From contig CAIKRR010000035.1 of NCBI GenBank assembly GCA_903829815.1, positions 1 through 48,306 on the forward strand: DNA of 48,306 nt. Reading direction: 5' to 3'. The position numbers and the translations under genes are program-made. The notes below the pieces were generated by a model that did no database searches, was not told where the DNA came from, and saw only the letters and a program-made list of their open reading frames with translations. Numbering within the stretch: the first letter of the stretch is position 1; each line of letters starts with the position of its first letter. Origin of the DNA: an uncultured Pseudomonadota bacterium (GTDB lineage Bacteria > Pseudomonadota > Gammaproteobacteria > Burkholderiales > SG8-39). This document shows, in pieces, positions 32,635-41,291 of the stretch.

Positions 32635-33033
32635 ATGCGCTGTGCTCTCCTTCGTCGATTCGGCCGCTTCATGCTGCTGCTGGCCCTCGTGCAACTGGCT
32701 CTGCCGCTCGCCGATGCCTATGCGCTGAGTGCTGGGCGAGTCAACGACGCACCGATGAGTGCGTTGTGCACGGCCGCTGGCATTCAGCAGGCCGACGCAC
32801 CGGGCGTGGGTGATGGCCAGCCTGCCTCAACCGCTCACGCGGCGGCACATTGTCCCTGCTGCTGCTCGGCTGCACCCGATGGGGCCATGAACCGGCCCGC
32901 CAGCGTATTCGAGCCGGCAGCTTTGCCAGGCTATAGTCCTTTGCCGCCTGGTGAATCCCTCATGGCGTTCAAGCGCTGGGTCGTGCTGGCCAGCGCATCC
33001 CCGCGCGCACCCCCCGCGCGCTCGCTTCGGTAG
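32635..33033 (+). CDS. DUF2946 protein, candidate copper-responsive leader peptide
   Basis: 132 residues. It has an N-terminal hydrophobic segment (FMLLLALVQLALPLADAYAL) and a CxxC-type cluster HCPCCCSA near residue 83, the DUF2946 pattern, ending in a basic Pro-rich tail (SPRAPPARSLR). In Bordetella pertussis a DUF2946 protein, CruR, is an upstream open reading frame whose translation controls the following TonB receptor gene in response to copper. The same order is present here (this gene, receptor, exported protein), so an equivalent role is likely. Its identity as DUF2946 rests on pattern and position. Confidence 0.7.
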   Translation: MRCALLRRFGRFMLLLALVQLALPLADAYALSAGRVNDAPMSALCTAAGIQQADAPGVGDGQPASTAHAAAHCPCCCSAAPDGAMNRPASVFEPAALPGYSPLPPGESLMAFKRWVVLASASPRAPPARSLR

Positions 33034-33052
33034 CTCAGCTGACGCAGTACGC

Positions 33053-33084
33053 CGGTGCGTGTCGATGTGATCGATGCCACACCG
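33053..33084 (+). promoter_or_regulatory. Stem-loop between the DUF2946 gene and the receptor gene
   Basis: TCGAT-gtg-ATCGA (33062-33074) sits inside an outer pair CGGTG/CACCG (33053-33057 and 33080-33084), starting 20 bases after the DUF2946 stop. In a CruR-like system an RNA hairpin near the leader stop would couple leader translation to expression of the receptor. The fold is judged by eye only. Confidence 0.35.
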
Positions 33085-33207
33085 TCAAACCGACCCCTGA
33101 TCTGCCCGCGGCGCTTCGAACCGATGTCGCCCGCCCGGGCATTCCATGCAGGGTGAGTCATCGAGATCTCGTGCCGTGGCGGTCATTGCCGACGAGAAAG
33201 CATTCCG

Positions 33208-35433
33208 ATGTTGCGCTTCATGAAAGACAAGGCCAGCGGGTGGCCCTCTGCCCTGATGGCCATCGCACTGGTGGCGATGGTTGCACGGCCGCCTGCGCAG
33301 GCGCAGACGGCTGTTGTCACAGCCCCTGCAATCACACCGGGCGCCGACACCGCCCTCAGTCCGGTCATCGTCACCGCCAGTCGCGCCCACACGCGTCTGG
33401 CCGACATGCCTTTGTCGACCACTGTCGTTACGCGTGAGCAGATCGAGCGTTCGCCCGCGCGCACCCTTGACCAGTTGCTGCGCGAGGTACCCGGCATGAA
33501 CATGACCGGTGCGCCCTATCTCGTGACTGACCCCACCGGCAACCAGGCCCGCATGCGCGGCCTGTCGAACTACAAGGTGCTGGTGCTCCTCGATGGCATC
33601 CCGATTCACGACCCCTTCTATGGCACCGTGCAGTGGAACAAGGTGCCCCTCGCCATGGTCGAGCGGGTCGAGGTGATTCGCGGTGGCAGCTCGGCCCTCT
33701 GGGGCAATCTGGCGGTCTCCGGGGTCATCAACATCCTCTCGAGAAAGCCCGCGGGTACCGGTGGCGAAGTCGACCTGAGCCGTGGCGACATGAATACCGA
33801 TCGGCTGGCCATGGTGAAGAACCTCAGCGCCTCGGAGGCTTTCGGTCTGCGCTTGTCAGGTAGCGTTGCCCATACCGACGGTTACCAGACCACCCCTGCC
33901 CAATTCATGGCCGCATTGCCGGGCAAGGCGGCCACACGCGCCGATGAAAGGAACGTACAGGTCGACGCGAGCGCTCGTCCGCTGTCCTGGGTCGATGCGT
34001 TCTTTCGCATGGGCTATCACGACATCAACCAGGATATCGGCGGCTACGCCTACGGCAAGAACCAGCAGCGCAGCCCTGATGTCGCGGGCGGGCTCACGGC
34101 CAGGCTCAGTGCGCGCGACACGGCCGATCTCCGCCTGTGGCGTCAGCTCGTGGCCTTCGACAAGTCCAACGGGGCCGGTTGCTACTTGCAGCCCAACGCC
34201 ACCTGCAACACGACGAGCCTCACGCCCACCATCGTGCAGTACGCCAACTCGCACGACTGGAATACGTATCGCGAAACCGGTGGCTCGGCCCAGTTCTCGC
34301 GCCGCGTGGCGGGCCTGGTCGAAGAGGTTCAGGCAGGCCTTGACTATCGTCGCATCTCGGGCGAGGACGTGGCTCAGACGTACGCCACGCCCACCAGTGC
34401 CGATGTGAATTCGGCCCTCATCAGTCGCGCCAGTGTCGGTCAGGGCAGTCAGGCCATGACCGGCGTCTTCACCCAGCTGAAGCTGCGCCCGTTCGATCCC
34501 GTGCAGGCCACGCTCAACCTGCGCTACGACACCTGGTCGAATACCGAGGGCGTGGCGACGATGGTGAAGTACGCGGGGGGCGTGGCCGGTGCGCAGCAGG
34601 GTGGCTCGCTCGATGCCACGCACAGGTCGAGCCTCAACCCCTCGTTCGCGCTGCGCTGGGATCTCACCGATGACACCGCGCTGCGAGCCGCCACCTACCG
34701 CGCGTTTCGTGCACCCGGTCTGAACAACCTCTATCGCACCTATTCATCATCGACCTCCATCACCATTGCCAATCCGGCGCTGTCACCCGAGACCCTCACG
34801 GGCAGCGAACTGGGCTTCGACTGGCAGCGTCGTGCCTTCACCCTCTCCGGTACTGCCTTCACCCAGCAGATTCACGACATGATCGCCACCTACAAGGTTA
34901 CCGGCACGCCGCCGCCCGGGGTGGCGGCCCTCTGCGGCAACGCGCTGCCCGGCACCTGCCCTTCGACGGTGAACTTCTACACCAACGGCCAGGACGCCCG
35001 CTCGCAGGGTCTGGAGCTCATCGCACGCTATCAGGCCTCTGCCGCGGTGCTCATCGACGCGAGCTACACGCATACCGACACCACCTACACGCGCACCACA
35101 ACCGGCGACCCCACCGCGGTGCAATTGGGTGCGGTGCCACCGCATGTGGGCACGCTCGGCATTGGCTGGAACCCCGACTCGCGCTGGAAGACCCATGCGC
35201 AGGTGCGTTACTCGAGCGGCATGTATCTCGATGTGAACCGCACCCTGCCTCAACCCGGCTTTGCGGTCACCAGCCTGAGCGCTGCGTACGCGCTGCAGCA
35301 CGACCTCGATCTCTACGCCTCGGTGGTCAATCTCTTCAACACGCACTACGCCGACAACGCCACGACCAGCGCCTCAACCCAGACTCTGGGCATGCCGCGC
35401 ATGGGTAACGTGGGCGTGCGCTGGCGCTTCTAG
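33208..35433 (+). CDS. TonB-dependent receptor, BfrG-like by gene order
   Basis: 741 residues from ATG 33208. Signal peptide to PPAQAQT; plug domain SPVIVTASRAHTRLADMPLS, RTLDQLLREVPGMN, VLLDGIPIHDPFYGTVQWNK and VIRGGSSALWGNLAVSGVIN; barrel ending VGVRWRF. It lies between a DUF2946 gene and an exported BNR-repeat protein gene (11 bases downstream), the arrangement of the copper-regulated bfrG operon of Bordetella. It is probably a copper-linked metal-complex receptor; the ligand is inferred only from context. Confidence 0.88.
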   Translation: MLRFMKDKASGWPSALMAIALVAMVARPPAQAQTAVVTAPAITPGADTALSPVIVTASRAHTRLADMPLSTTVVTREQIERSPARTLDQLLREVPGMNMTGAPYLVTDPTGNQARMRGLSNYKVLVLLDGIPIHDPFYGTVQWNKVPLAMVERVEVIRGGSSALWGNLAVSGVINILSRKPAGTGGEVDLSRGDMNTDRLAMVKNLSASEAFGLRLSGSVAHTDGYQTTPAQFMAALPGKAATRADERNVQVDASARPLSWVDAFFRMGYHDINQDIGGYAYGKNQQRSPDVAGGLTARLSARDTADLRLWRQLVAFDKSNGAGCYLQPNATCNTTSLTPTIVQYANSHDWNTYRETGGSAQFSRRVAGLVEEVQAGLDYRRISGEDVAQTYATPTSADVNSALISRASVGQGSQAMTGVFTQLKLRPFDPVQATLNLRYDTWSNTEGVATMVKYAGGVAGAQQGGSLDATHRSSLNPSFALRWDLTDDTALRAATYRAFRAPGLNNLYRTYSSSTSITIANPALSPETLTGSELGFDWQRRAFTLSGTAFTQQIHDMIATYKVTGTPPPGVAALCGNALPGTCPSTVNFYTNGQDARSQGLELIARYQASAAVLIDASYTHTDTTYTRTTTGDPTAVQLGAVPPHVGTLGIGWNPDSRWKTHAQVRYSSGMYLDVNRTLPQPGFAVTSLSAAYALQHDLDLYASVVNLFNTHYADNATTSASTQTLGMPRMGNVGVRWRF

Positions 35434-35444
35434 ACAGGTATCTC

Positions 35445-36734
35445 ATGACATCGATGTTCATCCGGCTCCGCGTTCTTGCGGCTCTTGCAAGCGTGTTCTC
35501 GACTGCGCTGCTTGCGCAGAGCCCGCCGCCTGCGCATGTGGGCGCGCCCGCCGGTGGCGCTGGGGCCTGCACCGAGCCGGCGCTCCGCTGTGCCCGCTCG
35601 GCCACGCCGGCCTTTGCCCCCGATGGCAGGCTCTGGCTCGCCTGGACCGCTGCCGGTGTCGTGTCGGTCGCAGTCAGCGACGATGGGGGTCGACACTTTT
35701 CGGCGGCGCAGCCGCTCGCCGCCCCCGATGCGATGATGGACACCGGGCCCGATGCGCGAGCCCAGATCGTCGCGACGCCCGATGGCACGCTCGTCGTGGT
35801 GTGGGCCACCTTCAAGGATCGCGCCTGGAATGCCCGGTTGCATCTGTCGCGCTCGACCGATGGCGGGGCACACTTTTCTGCCCCGGTCGAGCCGGTCGCC
35901 AATCCGGTGAGTGCACGCTTTCCGGCGATGCTCTTGGGTGCCCGGGGTGACCTGTATCTGGCCTGGCTCGACAAGCGGCTCGTTGTCGCGCAGCGTCGCG
36001 ATGGCCGGGCTACTGATGGCGCATCGCTCGCGTGGGCCCGCTCGACCGATGCCGGTGCGCATTTTGGCGAGGTGCGCATCGCATCGAACGCGTCGTGCGA
36101 GTGTTGTCGCATCGCGCTGGCACTGCCTTCCGGTGGTGCCGCGCAGGTACTGCCCGTGATGCTGTTTCGATCGATCTATCCAGGCAGCGTGCGTGATCAC
36201 GCGCGAGTGGCGTTCACAGGCCGCGAGCAGACCGCGGCACCCACCCCGATTGCCGATGATCGCTGGGTCACCAACGTCTGCCCGCATCAGGGACCAGCGC
36301 TCGCCATCGATGCTGCCGGGGTCGAACACCTGGCCTGGTTCAGTGCCGGCAGCAAGCGGCAGGGGCTCTTCTACGCGCGCACTGTGGGCGGTGGTCTGCC
36401 GCCGCGAGCCGACGCCGCCCCGAGCCTGAGCGAGCCCGAGCCCATCGGCCTTGCAAGCGAGCACGCCGCAAGGCCCGCGCTGCTTGCCATCGGCAATACC
36501 GTGTGGCTGGCGTGGAAGGCCCTGGTTGAGGGTGAAACCGTGGTCAAGGTAAGGCGCTCTGGCGACAACGGTGGGCGCTGGGGCGAACCGCAGGTCGTTG
36601 CCCGCACGCGCGGTTACTCCGATCACCCGCTGCTGGTCGCGCGCGGCGGCCATGCGGCACTGTCCTGGCTCACCCGAGCTGAAGCCTATCGGCTCATCGA
36701 TCTGGAGCAACCTGATGCGGAGCCGCAGCGATGA
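35445..36734 (+). CDS. Exported BNR-repeat (sialidase-fold) protein with CECC motif
   Basis: 429 residues with signal peptide (FIRLRVLAALASVFSTALLA). Asp-box repeats of the sialidase beta-propeller recur: SDDGGRHFSAAQP, STDGGAHFSAPV, STDAGAHFGEV, SGDNGGRWGEPQV. The catalytic residues of true sialidases are not evident. The segment ASNASCECCRIALALP carries a CxCC cluster and NVCPHQGPAL has Cys/His, both suited to metal binding. Placed between a TonB receptor and a thioredoxin-like protein behind a DUF2946 gene, it is more likely a periplasmic metal-handling protein than a glycosidase. Confidence 0.72.
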   Translation: MTSMFIRLRVLAALASVFSTALLAQSPPPAHVGAPAGGAGACTEPALRCARSATPAFAPDGRLWLAWTAAGVVSVAVSDDGGRHFSAAQPLAAPDAMMDTGPDARAQIVATPDGTLVVVWATFKDRAWNARLHLSRSTDGGAHFSAPVEPVANPVSARFPAMLLGARGDLYLAWLDKRLVVAQRRDGRATDGASLAWARSTDAGAHFGEVRIASNASCECCRIALALPSGGAAQVLPVMLFRSIYPGSVRDHARVAFTGREQTAAPTPIADDRWVTNVCPHQGPALAIDAAGVEHLAWFSAGSKRQGLFYARTVGGGLPPRADAAPSLSEPEPIGLASEHAARPALLAIGNTVWLAWKALVEGETVVKVRRSGDNGGRWGEPQVVARTRGYSDHPLLVARGGHAALSWLTRAEAYRLIDLEQPDAEPQR

Positions 36735-37306
36735 TGCGCGCCGTTCAGGTACGCCGAGCGTTCTGTCTTGCCCTGGTGCTGGGCGGCTTTGCCGGTGTAT
36801 CGGTCCGTGCCCAGCAGGCCGTGACCCTGCAACGCTTCGACGCAAGCAGCATGGCGCAGATCATCAAGGCCCATCGGGGCAAGCCCTTCATCGTGCATGC
36901 CTGGGGAGTGACCTGCGCACCGTGCATCGTCGAGCTGCCCCGCTGGGCTGCGCTTCTGCGCGAGGCCGGGGGTTCGCAGGTGGTCTTCGTGCAGGTCGAG
37001 GCGGCACCCAATGAGCGGGTCGAGCGCGTGCTGGCCCGAGCGGGTCTTGCGCGTGCCGAGCATTGGGTCTTGTCGCCCGACGACAGTGCCGAGGCGCTGC
37101 ACGATCAGATCGACCCGCAGTGGCAGGGCGAGTTGCCGCATACGGTCCTGATGACGGCCGAGGGCCAGCGTGCGGCGCGACTCGATCACATGGCGCCGGC
37201 CGCGTTGCGTGCCTGGCTTGCCGGTCGATCGGGGGATATCAGGCCGCCGGTCGTTGCACCCGCGCCCCGTCGGCACATAATGCCTGTCGATTCAAAGGCG
37301 CATTGA
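36731..37306 (+). CDS. TlpA-like thioredoxin-fold protein
   Basis: 191 residues, ATG overlapping the stop of the BNR gene by 4 bases. Signal peptide to GVSVRAQ, so periplasmic. The thioredoxin core is KPFIVHAWGVTCAPCIVELP with the CAPC redox pair at C62/C65 in place of the usual WCxxC, then QVVFVQVEAA and the cis-Pro loop GELPHTVLM. It could keep the cysteines of the neighbouring metal-handling proteins reduced. Last gene of the unit; the aryl-polyene ligase gene follows after 15 bases. Confidence 0.83.
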   Translation: MMRAVQVRRAFCLALVLGGFAGVSVRAQQAVTLQRFDASSMAQIIKAHRGKPFIVHAWGVTCAPCIVELPRWAALLREAGGSQVVFVQVEAAPNERVERVLARAGLARAEHWVLSPDDSAEALHDQIDPQWQGELPHTVLMTAEGQRAARLDHMAPAALRAWLAGRSGDIRPPVVAPAPRRHIMPVDSKAH

Positions 37307-37321
37307 ACGGCCGATCTGCCC

Positions 37322-38869
37322 ATGAACCCGTCCCGCTCTCCACGCATGCCGGTGCACACCGCCGCTGATGGCCCGCTCATGCGCGTGACCGGTGGCGTCA
37401 TCACCTGGTCTGCGCTGAAGGCGCGTGCCGATGCGCTGGCAGGCACGCTCGCAGGCGCTTCGGGCCTTCTCAATCTGTGCGATCGGCGCCTCGAATTCAT
37501 GACCGCGTTCGTGGCCGCATTGCGCGCCGGGGTCACCACGGTGTCGCCGTCCTCGCGCGCGCCCGAGATGGTGGCGGCAGCGCTTGCGCAAGACCCCGCT
37601 CGTCGCGCGCTCGATGATGCCGGGGTGATGGCAGCGCTCGGGGCGCCCGCTGCGGATGTTGAGCGTGGGGCGGCGAGGCCGCACGGGCTGGACTGTCGCG
37701 TACCGGGCCTGCATGACGCCGACTCCCTCGATGGCGGGGTACCGCCGTGCGCCGATCTCGATCTGCCTGGCGACACGTGCGTGCTCATCGGTCATACCTC
37801 GGGCAGCACGGGCGAGCCCACCGCGCATCGCAAGACCTGGGGTTCGCTGCGCGAGACCGCTGCCCGGTCCGAGGCCGTTATGCGCGCAGCCTTGCCGGCG
37901 GCCTTGCGCGATGCACGGCCGTCGATCGTTGCCACCGTGCCGCCCCAGCACATGTACGGCATGGAGCTCACCGTACTCCTGCCGCTCTTTGCGCGCGTCG
38001 CCGTGCATGCGGCACGCCCGCTGCTTGCCCCCGAGGTGATCGCGGCGCTCGATGAGGTACCTCACCCGCGCATTCTCGTGAGTACGCCCGTCCATCTGCG
38101 CGCCATCGTGAGCGCTGGCGTGTCCTTGCCCGCGGTCGATCTCATCGTCTCGGCCACGGCGCCGATGGATCGCACCCTGGCTACCGCGGTTGAGGCGGCC
38201 ACCGGGGGTGTGCTCCTCGATCTCTTCGGCTCGACCGAAACCTGTCTCATCGGCTACCGACGCATCACGCACGATGAGCGCTGGACCGCCTATCCGGGTG
38301 TGCGCTTTCTGCCCGAGGCCGGCACGACGCGTGTCGAGGCGCCCTGGTTCGACGCGCCGCAGGTCCTGCAGGATGTCATCGAGTCGCTGCCCGAGGGCCG
38401 CTTCGAGGTGCGCGGGCGCCACGGCGACTTTGTCGACGTGGCGGGCAAGCGCGCGTCGCTCGCGGATCTCACCCGCCGGATCCTCGCCGTGCCGGGCGTC
38501 ACCGACGCAGCACTGCTGCAGCCGCCGATCGACGAGCCTTCGCCGCGCCTGGTCCGACGGCTCGCGGCGCTCGTGGTGGCGCCCGGTCTGACCGCCGCCG
38601 GTATCCGGGCGCAACTGGTCGATGCGATCGATCCGGTCTTCATGCCGCGCCCGCTGCTTCTTGTGCCGGCCCTGCCGCGTGAGCCCTCGGGCAAGCTGCC
38701 GCGCCAGGCGCTTGAGACTGCCCTTGAGGTGGCTCTTGCGGCGGCTCTTGTGGCGGCCCGCGCAACCGGCGCGGCCGCAGCGCCGGCGGACGGTGGCGCG
38801 GTCGGGCCCGATCAGCCCGATAATGCCACCCGTCGACAGCAGGCTCGGGGCAGGCACAATACCCCCTGA
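37322..38869 (+). CDS. AMP-dependent ligase of aryl-polyene-type pigment cluster
   Basis: 515 residues of the adenylate-forming family. Core motifs: the phosphate-binding loop LIGHTSGSTGEPTAHRKTW, with Thr in place of the usual Lys/Gln after Pro; VPPQHMYGMEL; LFGSTETCLIGYR; and the C-terminal catalytic Lys in REPSGKLPRQAL. In aryl-polyene and xanthomonadin pathways such a ligase activates a 4-hydroxybenzoic/coumaric-type starter and loads it on an ACP. The last ~50 residues are Ala-rich and probably disordered. An ACP gene follows 57 bases downstream. Confidence 0.85.
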   Translation: MNPSRSPRMPVHTAADGPLMRVTGGVITWSALKARADALAGTLAGASGLLNLCDRRLEFMTAFVAALRAGVTTVSPSSRAPEMVAAALAQDPARRALDDAGVMAALGAPAADVERGAARPHGLDCRVPGLHDADSLDGGVPPCADLDLPGDTCVLIGHTSGSTGEPTAHRKTWGSLRETAARSEAVMRAALPAALRDARPSIVATVPPQHMYGMELTVLLPLFARVAVHAARPLLAPEVIAALDEVPHPRILVSTPVHLRAIVSAGVSLPAVDLIVSATAPMDRTLATAVEAATGGVLLDLFGSTETCLIGYRRITHDERWTAYPGVRFLPEAGTTRVEAPWFDAPQVLQDVIESLPEGRFEVRGRHGDFVDVAGKRASLADLTRRILAVPGVTDAALLQPPIDEPSPRLVRRLAALVVAPGLTAAGIRAQLVDAIDPVFMPRPLLLVPALPREPSGKLPRQALETALEVALAAALVAARATGAAAAPADGGAVGPDQPDNATRRQQARGRHNTP

Positions 38870-38926
38870 GCCAGGCATAACGCAGCGGCAGGGTGCCCGT
38901 GCCCCGCCCGCCAGGGGATCTACAGC

Positions 38927-39199
38927 ATGAGTCAAGTGCAGTCGGTTGCAGAACACGAGATGGCCGAACTCATCGTCACATCGCTCAATCTCGAGGGTGT
39001 CGACCCGGCGTTCATCGAACCCGAGGCGCCGCTCTTCGGTACGGGTCTGGGTCTCGACTCGATCGATGCACTCGAACTGGCTCTCGAAATCTCCAAGCGT
39101 CATGGCGTGCAGTTGCGCTCCGATGACGAGGACAATCGCCAGATCTTTGCCTCGCTCCGATCGCTTGCGGCCTACGTGCAGACGCACCGACCGGCGTGA
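38927..39199 (+). CDS. Acyl carrier protein (ApeE/F-like)
   Basis: 90 residues with the phosphopantetheine site Ser45 in GLGLDSIDALELALEI, which is the motif seen in aryl-polyene ACPs. The stop overlaps the GTG start of the ketosynthase gene. It carries the aromatic starter and the growing polyene. Aryl-polyene clusters often have two ACPs; only one is in the window. Confidence 0.9.
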   Translation: MSQVQSVAEHEMAELIVTSLNLEGVDPAFIEPEAPLFGTGLGLDSIDALELALEISKRHGVQLRSDDEDNRQIFASLRSLAAYVQTHRPA

Positions 39200-40437
39200 A
39201 GCCGCTGGCCGTCACCGCCTTCACGACCACCACGGCGGTGGGACAGGGCAACGCGGCCCTGATCGGCGCGCTGATGGCCGAGCGCTCGGGTCTGCGTCCG
39301 AACGACTTCACGCAGCACCCGCTCGAGACCTTCATCGGTAGGGTCGCCAATGTCGAGGCGGTTCGCCTGCCGTCGCACCTCGCTCCCTGGGATTGCCGCA
39401 ACAACCGCCTCGCGTTGCTCGGTCTGGAGTCCGATGGCTTCATTGCCGCGGTCGAGGCTGCTCGTCATCGCTACGGGGCCGATCGCATTGCTCTGGTCAT
39501 CGGCACGTCCACCTCGAGCATCGGTGCCACCGAAGAGGCCTATGCCCGGCTCACGCCCGAGGGCCACTTTCCCGACGACCTGTGTCGCCCCGAAGTGCAT
39601 ACGCCGCACTCGCTCGGGGTTTTCCTCTCGCGTGCGCTCGACCTGCGCGGTCCTTGCGTGACCGTGTCGACTGCCTGCTCGTCGAGTGCCAAGGTGTTTG
39701 CCCAGGCCGAACGGCTGCTGCGCCTCGGCATTGCCGATGCAGCCATCGTGGGCGGGGTCGATACCCTGTGTGGCAGCGTGCTCTTCGGGTTCAATTCGCT
39801 CGAACTCGTCTCGAAAGAGCCGTGTCGCCCGTTCGATCCGACCCGTAACGGCATCAGCCTGGGCGAAGCGGCCGGCTTTGCGCTCCTCGAGCGCGAGGGG
39901 GCCGCTGACAGCGATGCGTGGCTCATCGGGCATGGCGAATCGAGCGATGCGCATCACATGTCATCGCCGCACCCGGAAGGGTTGGGTGCGGAACTCGCCC
40001 TGCGTGATGCACTGGCGCGCGCGCAACGTGCGCCCGAGGCGGTCGACTACATCAATCTGCACGGCACCGGAAGCCAGAAGAACGACGAGGTCGAAGGGGC
40101 GCTCATTGCCCGCGTCTTTCCGGTGAGCCCTGCGACCTCTGCAACGACCCACGCCGCCCCCGCTCTTGCCGCCCCCGCTCTTGCCGCCAGCTCCACCAAG
40201 GGTTTCACCGGTCATACGCTCGGTGCTGCCGGCATCGTCGAGGCCGTCATCTGTCTGCTCGCGATGAAGCACGGCTTTCGACCGGGCACGCTCAATGCAC
40301 GCTCGATCGACCCCGACTGCGGACCGCATGTTCGTCTGCACGGCGAGCACGCGCCAGTGCGGGTCGCGGTGAACGAGAGCTTCGGCTTTGGCGGCAACAA
40401 CTGCGTGCTGGTCTTTGCCGATCGGGCGGCACCATGA
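39196..40437 (+). CDS. Beta-ketoacyl-ACP synthase (ApeO-like)
   Basis: 413 residues from GTG 39196. The Cys-His-His triad is complete: C161 (STACSSSAK), H289 (INLHGTGSQ) and H340 (KGFTGHTLGAAG), with the usual Lys335. Extends the acyl-ACP by two carbons. A short Ala/Pro-rich insertion at residues 315-332, partly made of a 15-bp DNA duplication, precedes the second His motif. It is followed with a 4-base overlap by a chain-length-factor-like gene. Confidence 0.92.
   Translation: MKPLAVTAFTTTTAVGQGNAALIGALMAERSGLRPNDFTQHPLETFIGRVANVEAVRLPSHLAPWDCRNNRLALLGLESDGFIAAVEAARHRYGADRIALVIGTSTSSIGATEEAYARLTPEGHFPDDLCRPEVHTPHSLGVFLSRALDLRGPCVTVSTACSSSAKVFAQAERLLRLGIADAAIVGGVDTLCGSVLFGFNSLELVSKEPCRPFDPTRNGISLGEAAGFALLEREGAADSDAWLIGHGESSDAHHMSSPHPEGLGAELALRDALARAQRAPEAVDYINLHGTGSQKNDEVEGALIARVFPVSPATSATTHAAPALAAPALAASSTKGFTGHTLGAAGIVEAVICLLAMKHGFRPGTLNARSIDPDCGPHVRLHGEHAPVRVAVNESFGFGGNNCVLVFADRAAP
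40153..40188. repeat. Tandem 15-bp repeat inside the ketosynthase gene
   Basis: GCCGCCCCCGCTCTT occurs at 40153-40167 and 40168-40182, with a partial third copy to 40188. It encodes Ala-Ala-Pro-Ala-Leu twice, in a surface loop before the active-site KGFTGH. In-frame slippage would change the loop length only. Confidence 0.8.
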
Positions 40438-41291
40438 GCGCCTGTCTCGAAGTCCGGGTGCGTGGCATCGGGTTCTGGGCACCTCGGCTGCCCGACTGGC
40501 AGACGGCCTGTGCGGTGCTGGCGGGTCGCGCCGAGCCCGAAGCCGTGGCGCGTTCGCGGCCGACGCCCGCCTTGCTCGCGCCCACCGAGCGACGTCGTGC
40601 GCCCGATACGGTATCGATTGCGCTCGAGGCGGCCAGCCGGGCCTGTGAAGCGGCCGGTGTCGATCCGGTGAGCCTGCCCAGCGTCTTTGCCTGTACGCAT
40701 GGCGATGGCGCCATCAACGATTACCTGTGCGGCACGCTCGCCTCGAACCCGCTCCTTTGTTCGCCGACGCGCTTTCACAATTCGGTGCACAACGCGGCCG
40801 CCGGTTACTGGACGATCGGCACCGGTTGCGTCAAGCCGAGCACCGCGCTCACGGCTGGCAGCGAGACCTTTGCCGCCGGTCTGCTCGAAGCCATCGTGCA
40901 GGCGCTGGCTGATGAGACCCCGGTGCTCTATGTGGCCTACGACGCGGCCATGCCGGGCCCGGTGGGCGAGGTGAGCCCGAGTGCCGGCATGATCGCGAGC
41001 GCGCTGGTGGTCGAGCCGCTCAAGGGCCATGGGCCAGGCGTGCGCCCAGCCGGCGTTGGGCGCTGCCTGAGAGCGCGTGTCGCGCCAGGCGCGCAGGCGA
41101 TGCCCGAGGCCTCCGTATCCCCGGGCTCGATACCCCACGCCTGGTTCGCTGCCCTACCCGCGAACAGCATGCGCCAGTGTCTGCCGCTCTTGGCCTTGCT
41201 GGCATCGGATGCAGAAGGCCGTATGCAGATGCAGCTGAACCAGGGCTGCGTGCTCGAGGTTGACATCGAGGAGGTCACCACACATGGCTGA
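40434..41291 (+). CDS. Ketosynthase-like chain-length factor (ApeC-like)
   Basis: 285 residues, about two thirds the length of a ketosynthase. It matches the 'beta-ketoacyl synthase chain length factor' pattern (Ketoacyl-synt_2): VRGIGFWAPRLPDWQTA near the start, VFACTHGDGAINDYLCGTLA, and TRFHNSVHNAAAGYWTIGTG. The nucleophilic Cys and the His motifs of active ketosynthases are missing. In aryl-polyene systems such a protein pairs with a partner synthase to set polyene length. ATG overlaps the ketosynthase stop. Confidence 0.87.
   Translation: MSACLEVRVRGIGFWAPRLPDWQTACAVLAGRAEPEAVARSRPTPALLAPTERRRAPDTVSIALEAASRACEAAGVDPVSLPSVFACTHGDGAINDYLCGTLASNPLLCSPTRFHNSVHNAAAGYWTIGTGCVKPSTALTAGSETFAAGLLEAIVQALADETPVLYVAYDAAMPGPVGEVSPSAGMIASALVVEPLKGHGPGVRPAGVGRCLRARVAPGAQAMPEASVSPGSIPHAWFAALPANSMRQCLPLLALLASDAEGRMQMQLNQGCVLEVDIEEVTTHG

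Noticed and set aside
35430-36845. 471-codon minus-strand open frame
   Set aside because: Antisense of the BNR-repeat gene, which has a signal peptide and four Asp boxes on the plus strand.
37292-39187. 631-codon minus-strand open frame
   Set aside because: Antisense of the adenylate-forming ligase and ACP genes, whose motifs are unmistakable on the plus strand.
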